From assembly GCF_024699965.1 (NCBI RefSeq), contig NZ_JAJOMZ010000004.1:868001-932000 (forward strand): a stretch of 64,000 nt of DNA, given 5' to 3'. How positions within the stretch are numbered: position 1 is the stretch's first letter; each line of letters begins with the position of its first letter. Position numbers and translations under genes: made by a program. The notes beneath the pieces are model-generated. The model made no database searches, was not told the DNA's origin, and worked only from the letters and a program-made list of their open reading frames with translations. Shown piece by piece: positions 53,930 to 62,116 of this stretch. This DNA comes from Flavobacterium sp. J372 (GTDB lineage: Bacteria > Bacteroidota > Bacteroidia > Flavobacteriales > Flavobacteriaceae).

Positions 53930-55264
53930 ATGAAGAGATTAGATTCTATCCCCACAAAAAAGATTGACAGGGTAGCCAAACTGGTTACAACGGGAGTAAA
54001 GGTAGGGGGTAATTACCTTAAATATTACGGTGGTAAGATTGTTAACCCTGAGCTTACCAAAGATACACTGCACGAAAATAATGCCGCAGATATATATGAT
54101 GGCCTTAAAGAGCTTAAGGGCAGTGCGCTGAAAGTGGCACAAATGCTCAGTATGGAGAAGAACCTGCTTCCGCAGAGCTACGTTGAGAAGTTTTCGCTAA
54201 GCCAGTTCTCTGTGCCGCCTTTATCTGCACCCTTGGTTATTAAAACTTTTAAAAAATATTTTGGCGCGGAGCCCCACCAGATTTTCGATGAATTCAGCCC
54301 TGACTCCATTAATGCTGCGAGCATAGGGCAGGTGCATAAAGCTAAAAAGGATGGTAAGCAACTGGCGGTTAAAATTCAATATCCCGGAGTTCGGGAAAGT
54401 ATCAGTACCGATATAGCAATTGTGAAGCCTATTGCAATACGTATGTTTAACCTTCAGGGAACATCTGATGAATATTTTCAGGAGATTGAAGACAAACTTA
54501 CAGAAGAAACAGACTATGTGCTGGAATTGCAGCAGAGTGAGTTTGTGAGAAAGGCATGTGCCGGTATTCCTAACCTAAAATTTCCGCAGTATTATACTGA
54601 ACTGTCTTGTGAAAAGATCATCACAATGGACTGGATGGACGGAATTCATCTGTCTGAATTTTGTAAAACAGAGATGTCTCAGGAAAAGCGAGATAAAGTT
54701 GGGCAGGCACTGTTCAATTTTTACATGTTCCAAATCCATAATTTAAAATATTTCCATGCAGACCCTCACCCGGGGAATTTCCTTGTTGGAGACGACGGTT
54801 CGCTTGTAACTATTGATTTCGGGTGCATGAAAAAGATTCCCGATTCATTTTACATACCTTATTTTGAGCTGGCACGTAAGGAGAGCCTGGAAGACCCGGT
54901 TTTCTTCGAACGAAAGATGTACGAACTTGAAATTTTGCGCAAAGATGATTCCCCGAAAGATATAGCGTTTTTCACGGCTTTGTTTAATGAATTGCTCAGC
55001 GTTTTTACACAACCACTGCAACATGAGTGGTTTGATTTTTCAAACCCTAAGTTTATGAACGAGGTAGCGGCTTTGAGCGAAAAGCTTGCTAATGATAAAA
55101 TATTGCGCAAGATGAACGGTAATCGCGGCTCTAAGCATTTTATATATGTAAACCGTACTTTCTTCGGGTTGTACAGCCTGCTTTCAGACCTGAAAGCTAA
55201 TGTGAAGATAAATGACTATGAGCAATACCATGCACAAGGGCAACAAGAGTTATCTGCCGTCTAA
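53930..55264 (+). CDS. ABC1/UbiB/AarF-family atypical kinase
   Basis: A 444-residue protein of the atypical kinase family linked to lipid quinone biology. Seen: the KxGQ-like motif ELKGSALKVAQMLS, the Ala-rich loop AASIGQVHKAKKDGKQLAVKIQYPG with the catalytic Lys, the metal and catalytic loop HADPHPGNFLV, and VTIDFGCMKKI (the DFG). These are the UbiB hallmarks. No membrane helix is obvious. It is immediately downstream of a TetR regulator and upstream of a DUF2256 protein, whose start lies inside its 3' end. Its substrate and exact role in this organism are unknown. Confidence 0.93.
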   Translation: MKRLDSIPTKKIDRVAKLVTTGVKVGGNYLKYYGGKIVNPELTKDTLHENNAADIYDGLKELKGSALKVAQMLSMEKNLLPQSYVEKFSLSQFSVPPLSAPLVIKTFKKYFGAEPHQIFDEFSPDSINAASIGQVHKAKKDGKQLAVKIQYPGVRESISTDIAIVKPIAIRMFNLQGTSDEYFQEIEDKLTEETDYVLELQQSEFVRKACAGIPNLKFPQYYTELSCEKIITMDWMDGIHLSEFCKTEMSQEKRDKVGQALFNFYMFQIHNLKYFHADPHPGNFLVGDDGSLVTIDFGCMKKIPDSFYIPYFELARKESLEDPVFFERKMYELEILRKDDSPKDIAFFTALFNELLSVFTQPLQHEWFDFSNPKFMNEVAALSEKLANDKILRKMNGNRGSKHFIYVNRTFFGLYSLLSDLKANVKINDYEQYHAQGQQELSAV

Positions 55265-55366
55265 GCTATGTACTGCTTGCGGGCGCGAATTTTCCTGGCG
55301 CAAGAAATGGGAAAAAATTGGGATGAGGTTAAGTACTGCAGTGATAAATGCAGAAAAACTAAATGA
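55230..55366 (+). CDS. DUF2256 zinc-ribbon protein, frameshifted at an A6 run
   Basis: A short gene, broken by a missing A. The first frame from 55230 starts MHKGNKSYLPSKLCTACGRE, followed by FSWRKKWEK, then derails. If one A is added to the run at 55312-55317, it continues NWDEVKYCSDKCRKTK to a stop at 55364-55366. The CxxC and CxxxC pairs with the WRKKW core are the DUF2256 signature of about 45 residues. The start lies in the 3' end of the ABC1 kinase gene in another frame. From memory, this family is often near photolyase genes; none is seen here. Confidence 0.8.
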
Positions 55367-55375
55367 TTTGTAATA

Positions 55376-55404
55376 GCCACGGATGATATATTCGTGGTTT
55401 TTTA
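55376..55404 (+). terminator. Terminator after DUF2256
   Basis: CCACG/CGTGG stem (55377-55381, 55393-55397), partly extended by GA/TT, followed by six T. Confidence 0.75.
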
Positions 55405-55524
55405 TTTCTAAACAAAAGTTACGCATATGACTTATCAAGCTTAATTTCATTTTAAAGTATATAGTGTTTAATTTTTATCATAATGCTTTGATTTTTTATA
55501 GTTTAGCGGTTCAAATCAAACACT

Positions 55525-58500
55525 ATGAAAGCAATTCTAAAACTACTTGTTTTATTTATTTTCGTTCAGGCAAATTCACAAAACCTTCTTCAGAATCCAG
55601 GATTTGAAGGGTCATATGGTATTTCCGGAGATAATAATGGTTGTGCACCCGGCTATACATTTAATCCAAACTGGTCTGCGACTCCTAGTCCTAGCGAGGT
55701 TCAGTTCAGTAAAGAGACGACAAATTATCATAGCGGACAAGCAGCCCAAAAGGCAGTTATAACAAATGTGAATGAATATTGTCATTTTTCCCAGCATATA
55801 TCCATTACAGGTAACCGTATCCTAAAGGCCAGTTTGTGGGTAAAGGCCAGTACGGCTATGACCATCAATTTTGGCTTGAGAACAAGGTTGACAGGCTATC
55901 CATATGTCGCTATGCAAACTTTTACAATAGTACCAAGCAGCACGTGGCAAAAAATTGAGGTGATAGGCAGTATTTGTACAGGGACATACACACAATCAGA
56001 TATTGACTTCCAGGTCTCTTTTGATAAAAATACCAATGGTACGCTCTATATGGATGATGCGTCAGTAACAGATATAACTAATACATTTGAAGAATTGCCT
56101 GAACTCCTTTCCAATCCGGATATGGAAGGTTTTTACAGTTCACAAGCAGATGAGACATTTGGATGCGCTCCGCATTACTTTTATAATCCTGCATGGGGGC
56201 CTTCAAGTACCAATGTACTTTTTTCACGTGAAGCTTCTATAAAAAAATCAGGTGATTTTAGCCAAAAGGCTGTTATAACAGGAAATGTAAATGAATATTG
56301 TTTTTTTCAGCAAGGCGTAAAACTTCGGCCTCATCGTACTTACAAGGCATCAGTATGGATAAAACTTCACTCCGGCGACGCTAATGATGTTGTTTTAATG
56401 CTTAAAGAAAGGCAAACCAATACTGTAATTGCTAGTAAACCTTTTTTAATAAAGTCAGCTAATGGCTGGACATTAATTGAAATTACAGGAACTACACAAC
56501 AGTTAATATCAAATCCGAACGGTAGCTTTAATGCTGATTTTATCATAAACCTTAAAGATAATGGGCCATTTACAACCACATATTACATTGACAGTGCGTC
56601 ATTAAAAGATATTACTGACACCAAGTATGTACTTCCAAACCTAATAAAAAATGGTGAATTTAATGGGCCATATGGTACAACGGGCGAATATGCGGGCTGT
56701 GCTGAAAACTATTATTATAATCCTGATTGGAACGGAACACCCGCAACAGTGAGTCGCGGAGAAAATATTTATTTACCCCATTCAGCCCCATCTTGCCAGC
56801 AAATTATTATTACTAATCCAATACCTTCATATTGCTACTTCGCCCAAGGCTTCAAAATTGATCAAAATCGTAAACTCAAAGCTGAACTGTGGGTACGGCC
56901 TGAAGAAAATATTACAATTGAATTGATGTTTCGTTCGCGTAAGTCAGGGAATAAAAAAATTGGTGAAAAAACATTTATTCTGACAGGAGGTTCGGGTTGG
57001 CAGAAACTTGAAATTACCGGGAGTACGGGAACGGATGTTAATAATATCAGTGTAAATAATATTGATTTTTTTATAAACTTTAAATCTGCAGGAAATATAT
57101 GTTTTGACGATGCATATGTCACGGATATTACAGATGTAATGATTCCGGCAGAGACAGAGCAAAAATTACTGAATATTGATTTTGAAGGTGCATTTAAAAC
57201 AAATGGTATTGCAGAGAATTTTGATTATAATCCGCAGGCACCTAATTCAACCCCATCAACAGTTTATTTCAGCAAGGATACCACCTATCCGCATAGCGGA
57301 GCATCGTGTCAAAAAATCCAGGTAACAGAGTTTAATAAACAAATGCATTTCTACCAGAATATTGCCAATGTGACAGGACAGCGAATTTTTAAAGCTACAG
57401 CATGGGTGCGATCTACCTGTGCAGAAACCGCAGAAATTGAATTTACCTTACGAAAGAGTTCTGCAAATTATGAAGTAATATCTTCTTCCAGAACTTTGAA
57501 AGTAGGCACAGAATGGCAGAAAATTGAAATCACAGGTGGTTTTGGCACCATTGTGAGCGGAAGTTACGATGTAAATTTCTTTATAAACTTCAGGTCAACC
57601 GGAATTTTATATCTTGATGATGTTTCTGTAATTGATGTAACGGATGAAATCAATAACCGTCAGGTACAACAGCCTTTTACCGCAATACCGGCAAGTTATT
57701 TTGGAATGCATATACATAAAGCACAGGATAGCATATGGCCTAATATAGGGTTTGGAATGTTAAGGCTATGGGATACAGGGACAAAATGGAGTGAACTTGA
57801 GCAACAGAAAGATACATTTATTAACAATAGACTTAATACTTATATCAACTTAAGAAACACCAAAGACACACTTTGCGATATAATGCTTACACTAGGTTCC
57901 CCCGCCAGTTGGGCTTCTTTTCAAGGAGATGAATTTACCAAAGATGGTATTTCATACGATTTTTATAAATCTGTAGATAAAAATAAGCTACAGGATTGGA
58001 AAGATTATATACAATATTATGCTAACAATTATAAGCAAATAAAATATTGGGAAATTTGGAATGAAGTAGAACATTTTTTTACAGAAGAGGGTGAAGATAG
58101 ACTTACACTGGTTGAACTTGCAGAAGCCGCTTATGATATAATTAAAGCCGCAGATCCGAATAATGTTGTGCTATCGCCCAATTTTACAACTTCATTAGCA
58201 GCAAGTGAATTCCTTTATAAATCTAAAGGCAAAAAATGTTTTGATGTATTTTCCTTTCACAGCTATTATTATGATAAGAGCCCGGAACTTGAAATAGGTT
58301 TTTGGTATGGGTTTCGGGAAATGCTTGATGCAAATGGAATGACTGATATACCTCTATTTAATACAGAAGGTGCCCAAATTAAAGGTTTTGATTCTATTTC
58401 AGGTAATTATCAAGAAAGAGAAGGGTCTGTCTCAAGAGCCTATATTTTACAATGGGCCTACGGAATTTCTAACTTTAACTGGTATTATTGGGAACCATAT

Positions 58501-59136
58501 GTAGATGGCGATGACGATTGGAGTAAATATGGAACTGTTTTATCTAAAAATGATAGTAATTCAAAAGCTACAATATTCACCCGTGCCGGCGAGGCTTATG
58601 CAACAACAGCAAGTTGGCTTAAAGGTAAAGTGATGTTTAATAAACAAATAGATACTAATGGCAATTGGATTATATCACTTTATAATCCTCAGACAGCTAA
58701 TGATGAGTTTATTGTGTGGAATCCAAATAATAATTCTTCTACATACAATGCACCTGTAGGCTATATATCTGAGAGGCTTACCACTGAAACTACAGGCGCC
58801 AATATTGGTTTTTCCCCTACACTTTTCAAGCTAGGGAGTTCCTTTACAGGCAGAAAAATTGAAAATCAGAGCAAAAATACAGATTCTGTTTTAATATCTT
58901 CTGAGCTATTTGTATATCCAAATCCGGCAGATGACCATCTTATTATCTCGAATACTACTGACAGAAACTTTAAAGCTATTCTATTTGATGTTGTAGGTAA
59001 AACTGTAATGCAAAATATCTCCATTACAAATGGACAGAACAGAATTAACCTTCCGGATTTAACTCAAGGTATTTATTTTCTGAAGATTACAATGGGGCAA
59101 GAGATAATCAAAACAGAGAAAATTGTGGTAAGGTAA
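55525..59136 (+). CDS. T9SS-secreted GH39-like glycoside hydrolase with four CBM-like modules
   Basis: The 1203-residue product has a signal peptide (MKAILKLLVLFIFVQANSQN). Four similar modules start near residues 20, 193, 370 and 547, each opening LLxNPGFEG-like and closing (D/S)xASVTDIT, which fits jelly-roll carbohydrate-binding modules (CBM4_9-like). From about 722 to 1110 is a clan-A type hydrolase with SYFGMHIHKAQDSIWP at the start, probable acid/base Glu847 in EIWNEVE, and probable nucleophile Glu948 in FNTEGA, giving a GH39-like reading. The C-terminal domain from about 1128 (LFVYPNPADDHLIISN to EKIVVR) is a T9SS type A sorting signal. The gene is visibly more AT-rich than its neighbours, which suggests acquisition. 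The glycan target is unknown. Confidence 0.88.
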   Translation: MKAILKLLVLFIFVQANSQNLLQNPGFEGSYGISGDNNGCAPGYTFNPNWSATPSPSEVQFSKETTNYHSGQAAQKAVITNVNEYCHFSQHISITGNRILKASLWVKASTAMTINFGLRTRLTGYPYVAMQTFTIVPSSTWQKIEVIGSICTGTYTQSDIDFQVSFDKNTNGTLYMDDASVTDITNTFEELPELLSNPDMEGFYSSQADETFGCAPHYFYNPAWGPSSTNVLFSREASIKKSGDFSQKAVITGNVNEYCFFQQGVKLRPHRTYKASVWIKLHSGDANDVVLMLKERQTNTVIASKPFLIKSANGWTLIEITGTTQQLISNPNGSFNADFIINLKDNGPFTTTYYIDSASLKDITDTKYVLPNLIKNGEFNGPYGTTGEYAGCAENYYYNPDWNGTPATVSRGENIYLPHSAPSCQQIIITNPIPSYCYFAQGFKIDQNRKLKAELWVRPEENITIELMFRSRKSGNKKIGEKTFILTGGSGWQKLEITGSTGTDVNNISVNNIDFFINFKSAGNICFDDAYVTDITDVMIPAETEQKLLNIDFEGAFKTNGIAENFDYNPQAPNSTPSTVYFSKDTTYPHSGASCQKIQVTEFNKQMHFYQNIANVTGQRIFKATAWVRSTCAETAEIEFTLRKSSANYEVISSSRTLKVGTEWQKIEITGGFGTIVSGSYDVNFFINFRSTGILYLDDVSVIDVTDEINNRQVQQPFTAIPASYFGMHIHKAQDSIWPNIGFGMLRLWDTGTKWSELEQQKDTFINNRLNTYINLRNTKDTLCDIMLTLGSPASWASFQGDEFTKDGISYDFYKSVDKNKLQDWKDYIQYYANNYKQIKYWEIWNEVEHFFTEEGEDRLTLVELAEAAYDIIKAADPNNVVLSPNFTTSLAASEFLYKSKGKKCFDVFSFHSYYYDKSPELEIGFWYGFREMLDANGMTDIPLFNTEGAQIKGFDSISGNYQEREGSVSRAYILQWAYGISNFNWYYWEPYVDGDDDWSKYGTVLSKNDSNSKATIFTRAGEAYATTASWLKGKVMFNKQIDTNGNWIISLYNPQTANDEFIVWNPNNNSSTYNAPVGYISERLTTETTGANIGFSPTLFKLGSSFTGRKIENQSKNTDSVLISSELFVYPNPADDHLIISNTTDRNFKAILFDVVGKTVMQNISITNGQNRINLPDLTQGIYFLKITMGQEIIKTEKIVVR

Positions 59137-59214
59137 TAATTAACTTGTCTAAACAAAAGTTAAACGGCTTCCTTTACGCAAAGATTTTCTTATTTTTGGA
59201 TACTAATACAGCCC

Positions 59215-59771
59215 ATGACGGAAGAACAAGTGATACTGGTAAACGAGCGTGACGAGCCTATTGGCCTTATGCCAAAAATGGAAGCGCACGAAAAAGCATT
59301 GCTGCACAGGGCGTTTTCGGTTTTTATACTCAACTCAAAAAACGAGGTGATGCTGCAGCAGCGCGCAGCGGGTAAATACCATTCACCATTATTGTGACCA
59401 ATACCACTTGCAGCCACCAGCGCGAGGGCGAAAGCAATATTGAAGCAGGTACACGCAGGCTTCAGGAAGAAATGGGTTTTACCGTTCCGCTTAGGGAATT
59501 GTTCTCATTCATATACAAGGCGCCTTTTGACAATGGCCTTACCGAACATGAGCTTGACCATGTTATGATTGGCCGTTATGATGGTGAGCCGCAACTTAAC
59601 AGGGAAGAAGCAGAGAGCTGGAAGTGGATGGGAATTGAAGCTATTAAAGACGATATGATCTTACATCCTGAGCTTTATACCGTATGGTTCAGGATTATTT
59701 TTGATAAGTTTTACCATTACCTTGAGTCGGCTTCAAAAGCCACCGATGGTGAATATCCTTCAATACATTAA
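59215..59771 (+). CDS. idi: Isopentenyl-diphosphate isomerase type 1 (Nudix), frameshifted near 59396
   Basis: Idi interconverts IPP and DMAPP for isoprenoids. The first frame has MTEEQVILVNERDEPIGLMPK and HRAFSVFILNSKNEVMLQQRAAGKYHSPLL, then meets a stop at 59395-59397. The second frame (59394 to 59771) continues TNTTCSHQREGESNIEAGTRRLQEEMGF, the Nudix-like signature, with catalytic Cys in TTCSH. The expected junction LLWTNTTCSH needs one more G after TTGTG at 59396. The joined length is about 185 residues. TATTTTTG at 59191-59198 is a possible -7 box. A PTPS-like gene follows after 10 bp. Confidence 0.88.
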
Positions 59772-59781
59772 TTACAATAAA

Positions 59782-60192
59782 GTGAGAGTAACTGTAAGCA
59801 GAAGGGCACATTTTAATGCGGCGCACAGGCTATACCGTACCGACTGGAGCGATGAACGTAATCAGCAGGTATTCGGCAAATGCAATAATCATAACTTTCA
59901 CGGGCATAACTACGAACTTGTAGTAGGTGTAACCGGTGAGATTGATCCTGAAACGGGTTATGTAATGGATATTAAAGACCTGAAGGATATTATTGAGCAG
60001 GAGGTGGAAATACCTTTTGATCATAAAAACCTGAACCTTGATGTGCCTGATTTTGCCAGCCTGAACCCGACAGCGGAAAACATCGCTGTAGTGATATGGA
60101 ACCGTATCCGTAAGAGGATTGCTGAGGATAAAGATATAGAAGTGGTGCTGTATGAAACACCGCGAAATTTTGTAACCTACCGAGGAGAATAA
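59782..60192 (+). CDS. 6-pyruvoyl-tetrahydropterin synthase / QueD-family protein
   Basis: A 136-residue enzyme of the PTPS/QueD superfamily. The Zn-binding His are in AHFNAAHR (His10 and His15) and HNFHGHNYE (His40 and His42), with the catalytic-site Cys34 in GKCNNHNFHGHNY. The spacing C-x5-HGH is that of the PTPS-type enzymes of tetrahydrobiopterin synthesis, whereas QueD has a shorter C-x3-HGH; I state this from memory. ETPRNFVTYRGE is a typical end. GTG at 59782 is the natural start. The gene sits between idi and manA with short gaps, probably in one operon. Confidence 0.85.
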   Translation: MRVTVSRRAHFNAAHRLYRTDWSDERNQQVFGKCNNHNFHGHNYELVVGVTGEIDPETGYVMDIKDLKDIIEQEVEIPFDHKNLNLDVPDFASLNPTAENIAVVIWNRIRKRIAEDKDIEVVLYETPRNFVTYRGE

Positions 60193-60196
60193 ATAT

Positions 60197-61165
60197 ATGG
60201 AATTGTATCCGCTGATTTTTGAACCGATTTTGCAGGACCGCATATGGGGTGGTACTAAGCTAAAAACATATCTTGGCAAAAATAAACTCCCTACTGAAAC
60301 AACCGGCGAAAGCTGGGAGCTTAGCGGTGTTGAAGGTAATGTTAGCATTCTTAAAAACGGAATTTATGCAGGTAAATCTTTGAATGATTTGCTTGATAAA
60401 TTCCCGGATGAAATACTCGGATCAAAAATCTATGAGCTTTTCGGTAAAAAATTTCCGTTGCTTTTTAAATTTCTAGATGCGCGGGAAGACCTCAGCATAC
60501 AGGTACACCCAAATGATGAGTTGGCACAGAAACGGCATAATTCTTTCGGAAAGACCGAAATGTGGTATGTAATGCAGGCCGATGAGGGTTCGCGTATTAT
60601 TGTAGGTTTTAAAAAGAAATCGAGCCCCGAAGAGTATCTGGAACATCTTAAGAACAAAAATCTTATTGACATACTTAATGAGGTTCCCGTTAAGAAGGGC
60701 GATGTCTTCTTTTTGGAAACAGGTACCATACATGCTATTGGAGGAGGCATTGTCATTGCAGAGATACAACAGACCAGCGACATCACTTACCGCATTTATG
60801 ATTGGGACAGGGTAGATGCCGAAGGAAAATCGCGCCAGCTACATATTGAAGAGGCGCTTGATGCCATGAACTATGACACTACCAATACACAAAAGCAATA
60901 CCATACTGAAAGTAATAAGAGTAATGTTATGGTAGATTGCCCTTACTTTACTACCAACTTCCTCCCTCTTGAAGGTACTAAGAATGTAGAGAATGAAAGG
61001 GACTGCTTTACGGTTTACATTTGCACGGAAGGTGGCTTTACTGTGAAATCGGGCGGCGAAGAAAGTTACAGCTTTAAGCAGGGTGATACAGTATTAATAC
61101 CCGCTGCGTTAAAGAATTATACACTTGAAGGGAATGCTGTTTTACTTGAAATCTACATTTCATAA
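60197..61165 (+). CDS. manA: Mannose-6-phosphate isomerase, class I
   Basis: This Zn-dependent isomerase interconverts mannose-6-P and fructose-6-P, feeding GDP-mannose and glycan synthesis. The 322-residue cupin protein has the Zn site QVHPNDELA, with the further His in GTIHAIGGGIVIAEIQQTSDITYRIYDW and the family motif GKTEMWYVM. The short length is that of the bacterial class I type. It begins 4 bp after the PTPS gene. No manC or similar partner is near. Confidence 0.95.
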   Translation: MELYPLIFEPILQDRIWGGTKLKTYLGKNKLPTETTGESWELSGVEGNVSILKNGIYAGKSLNDLLDKFPDEILGSKIYELFGKKFPLLFKFLDAREDLSIQVHPNDELAQKRHNSFGKTEMWYVMQADEGSRIIVGFKKKSSPEEYLEHLKNKNLIDILNEVPVKKGDVFFLETGTIHAIGGGIVIAEIQQTSDITYRIYDWDRVDAEGKSRQLHIEEALDAMNYDTTNTQKQYHTESNKSNVMVDCPYFTTNFLPLEGTKNVENERDCFTVYICTEGGFTVKSGGEESYSFKQGDTVLIPAALKNYTLEGNAVLLEIYIS

Positions 61166-61219
61166 GTCATAACTCAAAGATTAATTGTAATTTTGCGCAA
61201 CATTTAAAAACCAGATAAA

Positions 61220-61489
61220 ATGGCTAACGTTAGAAATTTAAAGAAAGACATCAACTTTGTATTGGGTGATATTATAGAAGCTGTGTACCTGTGGGAACTT
61301 ACAACAGACGGTAAGCCTACAAAAGACAGCGAAGCGCTTATAGATGAGGCTATCATAACATTTGATAACCTTATGAAAAAAGTAAACCAGAAAGGTGTTG
61401 AGAATAAAAAACAGCACTTTAAGCAAATTAATACTGAGCTTGAAACTGCTGCTAAACAGCTTGTTGAAAAAATCAACGCTTTGGCATAA
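61220..61489 (+). CDS. Conserved small helical protein (89 aa)
   Basis: A small soluble all-helical protein: MANVRNLKKDINFVLGDIIEAVYLWELTTDGKPTKDSEALIDEAIITFDNL, then a Lys/Gln-rich helix ending EKINALA. It matches a conserved protein of Flavobacteria of unknown function. TAATTTTG at 61188-61195 is a possible -7 box. It lies between manA and tRNA-Thr on the same strand. Confidence 0.75.
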   Translation: MANVRNLKKDINFVLGDIIEAVYLWELTTDGKPTKDSEALIDEAIITFDNLMKKVNQKGVENKKQHFKQINTELETAAKQLVEKINALA

Positions 61490-61519
61490 AAAAACTGCAA
61501 TAAAAAGTGCAGGCATTTG

Positions 61520-61550
61520 TTTGGAAAATTAAAATCCCTGCATATATTTG
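61520..61550 (+). promoter_or_regulatory. Promoter of tRNA-Thr
   Basis: TTTG at 61520-61523 and TATATTTG at 61543-61550 are 19 bases apart, an almost perfect match to the Bacteroidota promoter consensus. The tRNA starts 16 bases after the -7 box. Confidence 0.75.
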
Positions 61551-61565
61551 CACCCGTATTGAGTT

Positions 61566-61639
61566 GCCGGTGTAGCTCAGCTGGCTAGAGCAGCTGATTT
61601 GTAATCAGCAGGTCGTGGGTTCGAGTCCCTCCATCGGCT
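61566..61639 (+). tRNA. tRNA-Thr (anticodon TGT)
   Basis: A 74-base tRNA with acceptor arm GCCGGTG/CATCGGC and one G-T pair, T-loop GTTCGAGTC, D-arm AGCTCAGCTGGCTAGAGC and anticodon stem GCTGA/TCAGC with loop TTTGTAA. The anticodon at 61600-61602 is TGT, reading ACA and other Thr codons. No CCA is encoded. A terminator follows at once. Confidence 0.96.
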
Positions 61640-61649
61640 CAATAAAAAA

Positions 61650-61676
61650 CCGCTTAGGAAACTAAGCGGTTTTTGC
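61650..61676. terminator. Terminator after tRNA-Thr
   Basis: CCGCTTAG/CTAAGCGG stem (61650-61657, 61662-61669) closed by a GAAA tetraloop, with A before and T after. It lies between two convergent units and can work both ways. Confidence 0.88.
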
Positions 61677-61678
61677 TT

Positions 61679-62116
61679 TTATATTAATTCTTGATTCTTT
61701 CGTCCTTTAGTCAAGCCGATTACAATATTTATTATGAACAGCTGCTGTGTGAACAGAACCAAACCATAAAGTATCCATTCAGCGGTTTCAGCTCTTCTAA
61801 CAAATATGGTATCTGTAGCGCGAAGTGTTGGCAACAATGTCCAAAATAAGATTACGCCTCCAACGCTAATTATAGTATGGACTAATGTAAGTATCCTGAC
61901 AAGCTTGAAATTTCTTAGTGTCCAATAAATACATCCCGCCAGTAAATAAAGCAGTGTGAATGCAACAGCGAGATATATATGTGGTATCACATAGTAGGTG
62001 TCATGTATATTGAGATCAAACACCGTATCTTCACTAAAGAAATGATGTATTATTCCACTGAGTAATATGACTACTGCAGTAATAAAAAACCAAATATGGG
62101 TTTTTAATTTCAGCAT
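61679..62116 (-). CDS. Small membrane protein with a COX1-like HDTYYVIPH motif
   Basis: A 145-residue protein with four hydrophobic helices. The motif DLNIHDTYYVIPHIYLAVAFTLLYLLAG in the second part resembles the DxxxHDTYFVVAHFH stretch of cytochrome c oxidase subunit I, which binds the heme-copper site. Here the second His is present, but the length and helix number rule out a complete COX1. It may be a remote, shortened relative, possibly binding heme or metal; that is inference. It overlaps the DUF4369 lipoprotein gene by 7 bp and ends at a bidirectional terminator after tRNA-Thr. Confidence 0.75.
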   Translation of the reverse strand: MLKLKTHIWFFITAVVILLSGIIHHFFSEDTVFDLNIHDTYYVIPHIYLAVAFTLLYLLAGCIYWTLRNFKLVRILTLVHTIISVGGVILFWTLLPTLRATDTIFVRRAETAEWILYGLVLFTQQLFIINIVIGLTKGRKNQELI

